Positions 1-7,291 are shown, numbered from the stretch's first letter. The stretch: 12,363 bases of DNA from an uncultured Lachnoanaerobaculum sp. (GCF_938015485.1 NZ_CALLVU010000044.1:1-12363), one strand, 5' to 3'. The notes: generated by a model not told the origin, from the letters alone. Made by a program: numbers and translations.

Positions 1-839
1 TACCGTGGCTTATAGGATTCTGCGTTTTTAAGCTCTATCCTTTCGCATCATCACTTTATTTCAGCTTTACGGATTTTCACCTGTTTAAGGGAATATCAAA
101 GTATACTGTAGAAAATTATGTGGATGTATTTACAAATAAAAACGAGCTTAAGGCTTTAATTGTAACTTTTAAATATGCATTTATAACGGTACCGCTAAAG
201 CTTGTGGCTGCACTGTTTATCGCATATATATTAAACTTTAAGATAAAGGGTGTAAACATTTTCAGAACCGCATACTATATACCTTCAATCCTTGGAGGTT
301 CTGTAGCTATTTCAGTACTTTGGAAGGCACTTTTTAAAGACGGAGGACTTATTCAGACAGCATTTGCAATGGTGGGACTTCATGCACCGAGCTTTTTCTC
401 GGATCCCAACTGGGCATTGTTTTCAATATCACTGCTTAGAATGTGGCAGTTCGGATCGGCAATGGTTATATTCCTTGCGGCACTTAAGGGAGTTCCGGCT
501 GAACTTTATGAGGCGGCATCAATTGACGGTGCGGGAAAGTGGAAACAGTTTTTCTCTGTTACGGTACCGCTTATTACGCCTGTAATATTTTATAATCTTA
601 TAACTCAGCTTGTACAGGCATTTCAGGAGTTTAACGGACCTTATATCATTACACAGGGTGGACCGAGAGGTTCAACTACTCTGATGTCACTTTTGATATA
701 CAATAATGCATTCAAAAACTATCAGATGGGTAAGGCAAGTGCTCAGGCCTGGGTATTGTTTGTTATTTTACTTGTTTTGACAGCGATAGCATTCTATTCA
801 CAAAAACGTTGGGTTTACTATGCGGATGAGGAGAGATAA
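1..839 (+). CDS. Sugar ABC transporter permease, MalF type (5' end outside window)
   Basis: Inner-membrane permease of a carbohydrate ABC importer (binding-protein-dependent transport family). The reading frame is open back to the first bases (phase: codons start at base 3), so the GTG at 120 is not the true start. The upstream residues read PWLIGFCVFKLYPFASSLYF, the usual first membrane helix, followed by a VENYVDVF segment typical of the family. Several hydrophobic helices follow, then the cytoplasmic EAA loop (ELYEAASIDGAGKWKQFF, about 507-560) that contacts the ATPase. The C-terminal RWVYYADEER tail resembles YesP/TogM-like permeases of pectic oligosaccharide importers; this is from memory of the family. 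It ends two bases before the second permease, and downstream pectin enzymes support an oligogalacturonide or rhamnogalacturonide substrate. Only a few tens of N-terminal residues are probably missing. The exact substrate is inferred. Confidence 0.9.
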   Translation, partial: PWLIGFCVFKLYPFASSLYFSFTDFHLFKGISKYTVENYVDVFTNKNELKALIVTFKYAFITVPLKLVAALFIAYILNFKIKGVNIFRTAYYIPSILGGSVAISVLWKALFKDGGLIQTAFAMVGLHAPSFFSDPNWALFSISLLRMWQFGSAMVIFLAALKGVPAELYEAASIDGAGKWKQFFSVTVPLITPVIFYNLITQLVQAFQEFNGPYIITQGGPRGSTTLMSLLIYNNAFKNYQMGKASAQAWVLFVILLVLTAIAFYSQKRWVYYADEER

Positions 840-841
840 AA

Positions 842-1699
842 ATGAGCCTGAAGACAAAAAGAACTATACAAGTTGTGATAAGGTATACCGTTTTGATAGC
901 GGTAGGAATATTTATGATATATCCGCTTTTATGGATGATCGGAGCTACATTTAAGCCGAATAATGAGATATTCTCAGGGCTTAATATTCTTCCGAAAAAG
1001 GCTACATTTGAAGGATATTTAAATGCAATGAAAAACTATGGCGGTGATATAAATATATGGAAGGCGATGTTAAATACCTATTCATATGTTATACCTGCCG
1101 TAATATTTACAATAGTTTCATCCACTTTAACGGCATACGGCTTCGGAAGATTTAAATTCTTCGGAAGAAGTGTATTATTTGCAATACTGATGTCCACACT
1201 TTTCCTTCCGCAGGTGGTTTTGAATGTACCGCAGTATATTATGTATAATATTTTCGGATGGGTAGGCTCAAAGCTTTACCTTCCACTTATTGTTCCTTCG
1301 ATGTTTGCTACAGAGACATATTTTGTATTTATGCTTATTCAGTTTTTAAGAAATATACCTAAGGAGCTTGAAGAAGCGGCAAAGATTGACGGATGTAATG
1401 AAATACAGACTTTAATAAAGGTAATAGTACCTATGTTAAAGCCGGCACTTGTTTCATGTGCACTTTTTAAATTTATGTGGGCAAGCAATGACTTCCTCGG
1501 ACCGCTTTTGTATGTAAACAATCCTGCAAAATATCCTGCAACAATATTTGTAAAGCTTGCTATGGACTCTGATGCCGGATTTGCATGGAACAGGATACTT
1601 TCAACATCACTTATTTCAATCCTACCTTCAATAATTATATTCTTTATAGCACAGAATCAGTTTGTAGAAGGAATATCTGCAGGTGGAGTAAAGGGTTAA
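842..1699 (+). CDS. Sugar ABC transporter permease, MalG type
   Basis: Second permease subunit (285 aa, full family length), pairing with the preceding MalF-type subunit. There is a hydrophobic helix near residues 11-32, further helices through the protein, and an EAA loop reading ELEEAAKIDGCNEIQTLIKV, shortly after the residues LRNIPK. The C-terminus FVEGISAGGVKG is the usual ending of MalG/YesQ/TogN-type subunits. The start is the ATG two bases after the previous stop, with a GAGGAGA ribosome site in the end of the previous gene, so translation is probably coupled. No ATPase gene is seen in this operon. Such importers commonly share a distant MsmX-type ATPase, but that is inference here. 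Confidence 0.93.
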   Translation: MSLKTKRTIQVVIRYTVLIAVGIFMIYPLLWMIGATFKPNNEIFSGLNILPKKATFEGYLNAMKNYGGDINIWKAMLNTYSYVIPAVIFTIVSSTLTAYGFGRFKFFGRSVLFAILMSTLFLPQVVLNVPQYIMYNIFGWVGSKLYLPLIVPSMFATETYFVFMLIQFLRNIPKELEEAAKIDGCNEIQTLIKVIVPMLKPALVSCALFKFMWASNDFLGPLLYVNNPAKYPATIFVKLAMDSDAGFAWNRILSTSLISILPSIIIFFIAQNQFVEGISAGGVKG

Positions 1700-1700
1700 T

Positions 1701-2852
1701 ATGGTAAAAAAAGAAAAATATATATTACTTGATAAATATATTGATTTTTTATTGGAAAACTCGGATGCTTCTTTGCCGATGTGGAATATAGAGCAGATTA
1801 GAAGCGGGCGTAAAAACAAATGGAATTATATTGATGCCTGCATGATAAGCGCATATCTTGAACTTTATGAAATAAAGAAAGATAAAAAGTATCTGAACTT
1901 TTGCGATGATTTTGTATCCGCATTTGTAAACGAGGACGGAAGTATAAATACCTATGATATAGAAGAGTACAATATCGACAATATAAGACCCGGAAAGAAT
2001 CTTTTTAAGCTTTTTGAACTTACAGGTAAAAAAAAGTACAGAAAAGCTATGGATACCGTATACTCTCAGCTTAAAACCATGCCGAGGACTGATGAAGGTA
2101 ATTTTTGGCATAAGAAAATTTATCCTTATCAGGTTTGGCTTGACGGGCTTTATATGGCACAGCCATTTTATATGGAGTATGAAACAAAATATAACAGGAT
2201 GAGATTTTGTATTGACAGCTTTTCACAGTTTGAAAATGTGGAAAGAATAATGAAAGATACAAATACAGGGCTGTATTATCACGGATATGACGAGTCAAGG
2301 CAGTCACTTTGGTGTGATAAGAAAACCGGATTAAGCAAAAATTTTTGGTTGAGGTCAATAGGATGGTTTATATTAAGCCTTGTGGATACGGCACTTGCTA
2401 TAGATGAGTCATTATATTATGAATTCAGAAGATTACAGGAGATGCTTTATAATCTTGCAAACGATTTGCTTAAGTTTCAGGATGAGAGCGGAATGTTTTA
2501 TCAGCTGGTAGACAGGAAAGATGATAAAGACAATTATCTTGAGACATCGGGAAGTGCACTTATTTCATATGCTTTTTTGAAAGCCGCAAGAAATAAGCTT
2601 TTACCGAAAAGATTTGAAGATATCGGGAAAAAGATATTTGACGGTATTTTGGACAGGTATCTATGTGTTGAGGGAGAAGAGCTCTCACTTGGAGGAATTT
2701 GCCTTGTAGCCGGACTTGGAGGCAAGGAAAACAGAGACGGAAGTGCAGAGTATTATTACTCGGAACCGGTTGTAAAAAATGAGGCAAAGGGAGTGGCACC
2801 GCTTCTTATGGCATATACGGAAATAATAAGGTTGGGTATGGCATATGATTGA
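1701..2852 (+). CDS. GH105 unsaturated galacturonyl/rhamnogalacturonyl hydrolase
   Basis: Glycoside hydrolase family 105 (YteR/YesR-like, alpha/alpha-barrel, 383 aa, normal length). The family removes 4,5-unsaturated galacturonic acid from the non-reducing end of oligosaccharides left by pectate or rhamnogalacturonan lyases. Visible signatures are the active-site segment VWLDGLYM (145-152), whose Asp148 matches the proposed catalytic Asp of YteR; YNIDNIRPGK (90-99), with Asp93 in the place of the second conserved Asp; RSIGWF (218-223); and LETSGSALISYAFLKA (280-295). There is no signal peptide, so the enzyme is predicted to be cytoplasmic, as for Bacillus YteR. It starts one base after the permease stop with a GGTGGAG/AAAGGG-rich ribosome site, and overlaps the next gene by 8 bases. 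Whether the preferred substrate carries galacturonate or rhamnose at the next position cannot be told from sequence alone. Confidence 0.92.
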   Translation: MVKKEKYILLDKYIDFLLENSDASLPMWNIEQIRSGRKNKWNYIDACMISAYLELYEIKKDKKYLNFCDDFVSAFVNEDGSINTYDIEEYNIDNIRPGKNLFKLFELTGKKKYRKAMDTVYSQLKTMPRTDEGNFWHKKIYPYQVWLDGLYMAQPFYMEYETKYNRMRFCIDSFSQFENVERIMKDTNTGLYYHGYDESRQSLWCDKKTGLSKNFWLRSIGWFILSLVDTALAIDESLYYEFRRLQEMLYNLANDLLKFQDESGMFYQLVDRKDDKDNYLETSGSALISYAFLKAARNKLLPKRFEDIGKKIFDGILDRYLCVEGEELSLGGICLVAGLGGKENRDGSAEYYYSEPVVKNEAKGVAPLLMAYTEIIRLGMAYD

Positions 2853-4425
2853 CTTTGAGATTGTAAAGGTATTTAAAAGGAGTGTAACAATTGAAGTCTG
2901 TTGTGATACTCCTTATGAAAATAAAAAAATATATGATGTTTTTATAAACGGTGAAAAGAAAATATCAACAAATAAAAATGTTATATCAATTTTTGATCTT
3001 CTTCCGGACAGTGATTATAATATATATATCACTTGCGAGAATAAGAATTCCGATAAAAAAAGTTTTCATACGGAATATGAGTATGTACTTTTAAATATAA
3101 AAGATTTCGGTGCCGCAGGTGACGGAGTAAAGACGGATTCGGTATGTATACAGGCTGCAATAAATGCCTGTCCTAAGGACGGTACCGTTTATATTCCTAA
3201 GGGAAAGTATTTATGCACACCGATATTTTTAAAGAGCAATATAGATATTTGGATAGATAAGGATGCCATACTTATTGGTGAAAAGGACAGAACAAAGTAT
3301 CCGATTCTGCCGGGTATGACACAGTCAAGTGATGAAAGAAACGAGTACAATATCGGATCATGGGAAGGCAACCCGCTGGATTGTTTTGCCGCACTTATTA
3401 CAGGAATAAGTGTGGAGAATGTACTCATATATGGTGATGGTATACTGGACGGCAATGCCGGTATGCTTGACTGGTGGAAGGATGCAAAGAAGAAAAATAT
3501 AGCATGGAGACCGAATACGGTATTTTTACATAATTGTAAGAACATAGCCATGCAGGGCCTTTGTATAATGAATTCACCTTCATGGACTCTACATCCTTAT
3601 TACAGTGACAATCTTTTGTTTTTAAACAATACAATTATGAACCCTGACAATTCACCAAATACTGACGGGCTTGATCCTGAAAGTTGTGAAAATGTCCTTA
3701 TTTTGGGTGCGGATATTTCTGTGGGAGACGATTGTGTTGCAATAAAGAGCGGAAAATACTATATGGCACTGAAGCATTATAAGCCTGCAAAGAATATAGT
3801 TATCAGGAACTCTATATTCAGGAAAGGTCATGGAAGTGTGACTATAGGTTCCGAGGTGGCGGCAGGAGTATATGATGTAAGAGTGGAAAAATGTATATTT
3901 GAAGGTACGGACAGAGGGCTTAGAATAAAGACCAGAAGAGGCAGAGGAGAGAAATCCGTACTTGACAATATTTGTTTTGAGAATATTCTTATGAAAGATG
4001 TATGCATGCCTTTTACCGCAAATATGTTCTATTTCTGTGATCCTGACGGACATTCCGATTATGTACAAAATCAGGATAAGATGGAAGTCAATGAAAAGAC
4101 TCCGAAAATCGGTAAAATAGCGGCAAGAGATATCAGATGTGAGAATGTAAAAAACATATTTGCATGTTTATATGGACTACCTGAGATGCCTATTGAGGAA
4201 ATCCGGCTTGAAAATATTATCTTAAACTTTGATAAGGAAGAGAATATAAGGCCTGTTGTTCCGATAATGATGGACAATTTCCCTACAATGTGTAAAAGAG
4301 GAATATTTGCAAAAAACATTAAAAAGCTTATATTAAATAATATAGAAATTACAGGCAGTAAAGATGACAATCCTTTTATGGAAAATATTGAGGATTGTGA
4401 ATGTATAGGGGTGAGTTTTAATTGA
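2845..4425 (+). CDS. GH28 polygalacturonase (exo type likely) with N-terminal Fn3-like domain
   Basis: Glycoside hydrolase family 28 beta-helix enzyme that hydrolyses alpha-1,4-galacturonan (526 aa). Residues about 1-80 form a small Fn3-like beta domain. Residues 83-122 carry the pectate-lyase-superfamily entry motif (IKDFGAAGDGVKTD ... DGTVYIPKGKY). All four GH28 active-site blocks are present: NTDG (272-275), GDD (294-296), GHG (328-330) and RIK (360-362). The acids Asp274, Asp295 and Asp296 are therefore intact. The Fn3-plus-GH28 layout and length match exo-acting bacterial enzymes rather than the shorter secreted endo type; this is inference. No signal peptide is visible, so it should act on imported oligomers in the cytoplasm. 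The ATG lies inside the end of the GH105 gene, and the stop overlaps the TTG start of the methylesterase, so all three enzymes are probably translationally coupled. Confidence 0.93.
   Translation: MIDFEIVKVFKRSVTIEVCCDTPYENKKIYDVFINGEKKISTNKNVISIFDLLPDSDYNIYITCENKNSDKKSFHTEYEYVLLNIKDFGAAGDGVKTDSVCIQAAINACPKDGTVYIPKGKYLCTPIFLKSNIDIWIDKDAILIGEKDRTKYPILPGMTQSSDERNEYNIGSWEGNPLDCFAALITGISVENVLIYGDGILDGNAGMLDWWKDAKKKNIAWRPNTVFLHNCKNIAMQGLCIMNSPSWTLHPYYSDNLLFLNNTIMNPDNSPNTDGLDPESCENVLILGADISVGDDCVAIKSGKYYMALKHYKPAKNIVIRNSIFRKGHGSVTIGSEVAAGVYDVRVEKCIFEGTDRGLRIKTRRGRGEKSVLDNICFENILMKDVCMPFTANMFYFCDPDGHSDYVQNQDKMEVNEKTPKIGKIAARDIRCENVKNIFACLYGLPEMPIEEIRLENIILNFDKEENIRPVVPIMMDNFPTMCKRGIFAKNIKKLILNNIEITGSKDDNPFMENIEDCECIGVSFN
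4407..4424 (+). promoter_or_regulatory. Ribosome site and TTG start of the CE8 gene
   Basis: AGGGGTGAG (4407-4415) lies six bases ahead of a TTG at 4422-4424, and the TTG shares bases with the TGA stop of the GH28 gene (TTGA). The overlap and absence of any nearby ATG decide the start. A TTG start in a re-initiation context may keep the esterase at a lower level than GH28; that is inference. Confidence 0.7.
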
Positions 4426-5447
4426 TAATAGAAGACAATAAAATAGTAATCAAAGTCGGAAAAGAAGACTGTGATTACAGCAGTTTAAGAGAGTGTATGC
4501 ACTCTCTTAATTTGATAGATACAGTTAATAAGAAGATAGAGATAATACTTACAGATAAAAAATACTTTGAGCAGGTGATTATTACAAAACCTGATATCTT
4601 ATTGAGAGCGAAAGAAGGGGCAAATCCTACAATAAGCTTTTACTATGGAATAGGCTATAAATATAAAAGTATAGGAGAGTCTGGCTATTTTGAGGAAAAT
4701 AAAGGAGAAGATAAGCATTTTGCAAAAAGATGGGGCGCAACGGTTATAGTTGAAAAATCCGCATATAATTTCAGCGCCGAGAATATAAACTTTGAAAACT
4801 CTTTTAATCTGTATATGACGGAGAGTGAAATAACAGACGGTGTTGAAAAGATAAGCTGTGAAGAATACGGACAGAGCAAATGTGAAACAAATGAAGAGAG
4901 ATTATCCCTTGAAATTAAAGTGGGAGAGTATCATAATAAAGAGAGAGCGGCGGCTTTGGTCTGTGAAGCCGACAATTCTGTATTTGTAAACTGTAATTTC
5001 AAATCAAGCCAGGATACATTATATGCAGGACATGGCAGGCAAAGATTTGTCGGTTGTAATATTTTCGGGAATGTGGACTATATTTTCGGTGAAGAAGATG
5101 CGAGAGCCGATTTTATAAAATGTAGTCTTATATGGCTCGGATATACTGGAAAAGAGGCATCTCCCGGAATAATATGTGCTCCGAAGGGAGTATTTTTGTT
5201 TTATAAATGCAGGATTGAAAAGAATAAAGATGAAAATTATAAAAGTTTTCCGGGATATCTGGCAAGACCGTGGAGAGCAAGCGGTGCCGTATTGTTTTAT
5301 AAATGTGATATAGAAAAAGATTCTGTATGTAAAGATGGGTTTACAGAAATGAATAAAGTTACTCCTGAGGAAGTGGCTTTTTTCGAGCATGAAAATATTT
5401 GCAACGGACAGATTTTCAGTACAAAAAAAGGAAAGTCTTTATTTTAG
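4422..5447 (+). CDS. CE8 pectin methylesterase, cytoplasmic type
   Basis: Carbohydrate esterase family 8 enzyme (341 aa) that removes methyl groups from galacturonate units, giving methanol and free acid. Family signatures are SGYFEENKG (87-95), SQDTLYAG (196-203, with Gln197 and the acid/base Asp198), GNVDYIFG (216-223, nucleophile Asp219) and LARPWRA (280-286, Arg282 and Trp284). The upstream conserved QAVAL block instead reads RAAAL (175-179), so the usual Gln is Arg. The start is TTG: it overlaps the previous stop (TTGA), has an AGGGGTGAG ribosome site at 4407-4415 six bases away, and the next in-frame ATG is codon 26, inside the domain. There is no signal peptide. Position in the operon indicates de-esterification of imported pectin fragments before GH28 trimming. 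Confidence 0.9.
   Translation: MIIEDNKIVIKVGKEDCDYSSLRECMHSLNLIDTVNKKIEIILTDKKYFEQVIITKPDILLRAKEGANPTISFYYGIGYKYKSIGESGYFEENKGEDKHFAKRWGATVIVEKSAYNFSAENINFENSFNLYMTESEITDGVEKISCEEYGQSKCETNEERLSLEIKVGEYHNKERAAALVCEADNSVFVNCNFKSSQDTLYAGHGRQRFVGCNIFGNVDYIFGEEDARADFIKCSLIWLGYTGKEASPGIICAPKGVFLFYKCRIEKNKDENYKSFPGYLARPWRASGAVLFYKCDIEKDSVCKDGFTEMNKVTPEEVAFFEHENICNGQIFSTKKGKSLF
4485..4510 (+). repeat. Perfect 11-bp intragenic hairpin in the CE8 gene
   Basis: The arms TTAAGAGAGTG (4485-4495) and CACTCTCTTAA (4500-4510) are exact inverted complements separated by the four bases TATG. The hairpin sits in codons 22-30 of the methylesterase, about 60 bases after its start. No long T run follows (TTTGATAG), so it is not a standard terminator. 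It could be an mRNA processing, stabilising or pausing element, or chance. Confidence 0.6.
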
Positions 5448-5456
5448 TGAGTTTAT

Positions 5457-5471
5457 GGAGGTGAAAGTTTG
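5457..5471 (+). promoter_or_regulatory. Ribosome site and TTG start of the TIM-barrel gene
   Basis: A near-perfect GGAGGTGA site (5457-5464) precedes a TTG at 5469-5471 by four bases. The protein read from this TTG begins KFGVRVHDF, the expected first beta strand of the barrel, which supports this start over any internal ATG. Confidence 0.7.
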
Positions 5472-6278
5472 AAATTCGGAGTAAGAGTACATGACTTTGG
5501 AAGAGACGATGCGAAAATTCATGCAAAAAAAGTAAGAGAGATCGGATTTGAATCAATACATTTGGCTGTAAAAAAGGCCTTTCCGGGTATCAGCGGAAAT
5601 ATTGATATAAAGGAAAAAGATATTGAATATATAAAAGAGGCATTTAAGGGAATTGAACTGAGTGTACTTGGAAGCTATATTGATTTTACAACAGATGATG
5701 ATGAAATATGGCAAAATCATAAAACCGAGTTCATTGCCGCGATGAAAATAAGTAAGCCGCTGTCTGCTCTGTATGTAGGAAGTGAAAGTTCCTATGGAAA
5801 CATAAGTATGGAAGATAAGATAAGACTTTTTCCAAAACTTATAAAAAGGCTTGATGATATGCTTAATGAAGCTGACAAGTATGATGCCTATGTGGCTATG
5901 GAACCTGTAGCGGCACATACACTTTATTGCAGTGAGTGGACAGGGAAAATGATTGATAAGCTTGGAAGTGAGAGGCTGAAAATTATATTCGACCCTTTAA
6001 ATGTTCTTACAAGAGAGCGTGTAGACTCGCAGGAAGCATTGTGGAAAGAATGTATAGACGCATTCGGTAAGGAGACTGAGATTATTCATATGAAAGACGG
6101 AGTCTTTCCGGGTGAAGGCAGGCATATACCGTGTAAGCTTGGCGAGGGTATTATGAGGTATGACATCATAAAAAAATGGCTTAAGGAAGAAAAACCTGAT
6201 ATACCTGTAATAAGAGAAGAAGAAAGATATGAGTATGCCAAAGAAGATTTGGTGTTTATGAAAAGATTATTTATATAA
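5469..6278 (+). CDS. Xylose isomerase-like TIM-barrel protein (sugar isomerase/epimerase type)
   Basis: Member of the xylose isomerase-like/AP endonuclease 2 TIM-barrel superfamily (269 aa), as in many sugar isomerases, epimerases and inosose dehydratases. The start KFGVRVHDFG and the strands VAMEPV (142-147), IIFDPLNV (172-179), IIHMKDG (205-211) and PVIREEE (246-252) place likely metal ligands Glu145, Asp175, His207 and Glu250 at the usual strand ends. It is probably a divalent-metal enzyme acting on a small sugar or sugar acid. The start is TTG, with GGAGGTGA at 5457-5464 four bases upstream; no ATG fits. It is the last gene of the pectin operon, 21 bases after CE8, and cytoplasmic. A role in converting galacturonate or unsaturated uronate products is plausible from context, but the reaction is unknown. 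No terminator was found after it. Confidence 0.8.
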   Translation: MKFGVRVHDFGRDDAKIHAKKVREIGFESIHLAVKKAFPGISGNIDIKEKDIEYIKEAFKGIELSVLGSYIDFTTDDDEIWQNHKTEFIAAMKISKPLSALYVGSESSYGNISMEDKIRLFPKLIKRLDDMLNEADKYDAYVAMEPVAAHTLYCSEWTGKMIDKLGSERLKIIFDPLNVLTRERVDSQEALWKECIDAFGKETEIIHMKDGVFPGEGRHIPCKLGEGIMRYDIIKKWLKEEKPDIPVIREEERYEYAKEDLVFMKRLFI

Positions 6279-6302
6279 AAAGCCAATAATGCTGCCACTG
6301 AT

Positions 6303-6499
6303 ATGTTGAATTTCACAAAACTGTACGATTGATTACCTAAGTTTCTGAAATATCTGTCAAGGTTATAATATTTCGGGCAACTACGACTTTAGTATTTGAA
6401 TTATATGAAACAGAATCTTTTTATGAATTCAAAGAAAAAAATAACAATAATATCGGATTTATAGATAAGATACTAAAGTTTATGTATGAATATTTTTAA
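6303..6499 (+). pseudogene. Possible worn gene remnant, C-terminal fragment
   Basis: Bases 6341-6499 form 52 open codons ending in TAA, reading ...TLVFELYETESFYEFKEK... and ending FIDKILKFMYEYF, a protein-like composition. No ATG, GTG or TTG codon lies at its beginning. A different frame from the ATG at 6303 reads MLNFTKLYD, stop, LPKFLKYLSRL, stop. The stop at 6499 directly abuts the ribosome site of the next gene, as expected of a former operon neighbour. I do not recognise the family. In AT-rich DNA an open stretch of this size can arise by chance, so confidence is low. A perfect 10-base inverted repeat (6386-6395 and 6470-6479) also lies within it. Confidence 0.3.
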
Positions 6500-6511
6500 A
6501 GAGGTGTTAAT

Positions 6512-6916
6512 ATGAGACATAAAGATATAAGAAGAGAATGTGAAGAATTATGGGCAAAAAATAAATATTATGTACTAAGCAAATCTCATAAAGCATATCT
6601 GGAGATAAGGGCGTATTTGAGAGAAAAAGAACCGGATGTTTTATGGGTAAATAAAAAAATACAGGAAGCAAGAGATATGAAGGAGAGTAAAAAAGATTTT
6701 AGTAATGCCGTTCTTCATATATGGGGATATTTCAAAAAAGAAACAAGTATAATGGAAAAGCAGACATTATTTGATATATTAAATGAATATATGGAGGGAA
6801 AAAATAACAGTGAAGTTGTAATTGAATACCTTAATACTTTACTGAAGAAATACCCTAATGAATATTTAGAAAAATCAACCTTGTTAACAGGAGAACAAGA
6901 TGAGACTATGGCATGA
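6512..6916 (+). CDS. DUF1722 (YbgA-like) protein
   Basis: Stand-alone DUF1722 domain protein (134 aa). Typical features are ELWAKNKYYVLSKSHKAYLEI (about 12-32, matching the WA.HK...L..S...Y pattern), NAVLHIWGYFKKE (65-77, the HxxGYFKK core) and LLKKYPNEYLEKSTLL (110-125, the YP..YL end). It appears cytoplasmic and helical, with no signal peptide. The biochemical role of DUF1722 is not established. In E. coli the homologue ybgA is cotranscribed with the photolyase gene phr, and other members are fused to DUF523. Here the gene overlaps a T4 endonuclease V-like gene, again suggesting a UV-damage link. The start has GAGGTG at 6501-6506. No clear promoter was found in the gap before it. Confidence 0.82.
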   Translation: MRHKDIRRECEELWAKNKYYVLSKSHKAYLEIRAYLREKEPDVLWVNKKIQEARDMKESKKDFSNAVLHIWGYFKKETSIMEKQTLFDILNEYMEGKNNSEVVIEYLNTLLKKYPNEYLEKSTLLTGEQDETMA

Positions 6917-7268
6917 AGAACTTATCCACTTATTACCCAAAAATCAGCTTCTTGGACAACATAGGGAATGTTGTGCTTTGAGGGGTAACGGATGGAAAAA
7001 GAAACATAAAACTGTGGACTATGTGTTTTCATATTCCCCATATCATCTATTCATGTATCATTTATTAGTTATGGAGGAGATGGAGAAAAGAGGATATAAT
7101 GTTTCTGTAGAATGGAAAGATAAGAATTATAGAGGAAAAGCAGCAGAAAAGTATGATAATCTTGAAGAGGAAATTATAGACAGCCCGATTTACAAAGAGC
7201 ATAATATTGAATATCTGGCTGAATGCATAGAAAACTTAGAAAAGAAAGGTATACATTTAAAAGTATAG
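6900..7268 (+). CDS. T4 endonuclease V-like protein (pyrimidine dimer DNA glycosylase superfamily)
   Basis: Small protein (122 aa) of the MRLWHE-starting family related to T4 endonuclease V (Pyr_excise, TIGR02328-like). The N-terminus aligns with T4 DenV without gaps: Leu12, Leu17, Arg22 and the catalytic Glu23 (QHREC here, EYREL in T4) keep the same residue numbers. Residues 46-68 (SPYHLFMY ... MEKRGYN) resemble the T4 HVTFFYDKLEFL and KRGFN segments. The T4 nucleophile, the amino group of Thr2 exposed by Met removal, is not conserved: residue 2 is Arg, which normally blocks Met removal, so true glycosylase activity is uncertain. The ATG at 6900 has AGGAG at 6889-6893 and overlaps the DUF1722 gene by 17 bases, so the two are probably coupled. 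A DNA-repair role is inferred from fold and neighbour. Confidence 0.82.
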   Translation: MRLWHEELIHLLPKNQLLGQHRECCALRGNGWKKKHKTVDYVFSYSPYHLFMYHLLVMEEMEKRGYNVSVEWKDKNYRGKAAEKYDNLEEEIIDSPIYKEHNIEYLAECIENLEKKGIHLKV

Positions 7269-7291
7269 TTTCTTAGAGAGGATGGCAAGAA

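Noticed and set aside
120..122. GTG at 120 as start of the first permease
   Set aside because: The frame is open upstream to the window edge and encodes the expected first membrane helix and ENY motif, so the gene is cut by the window, not started here.
6279..6340. Terminator after the pectin operon
   Set aside because: No stem with a following T run was found, so the transcript may read on into the DUF1722 genes.
6396..6425. Promoter for the DUF1722 gene (TTGAAT with a T-rich -10)
   Set aside because: The -10 box at the right spacing is poor; I could not separate it from background AT-rich sequence.
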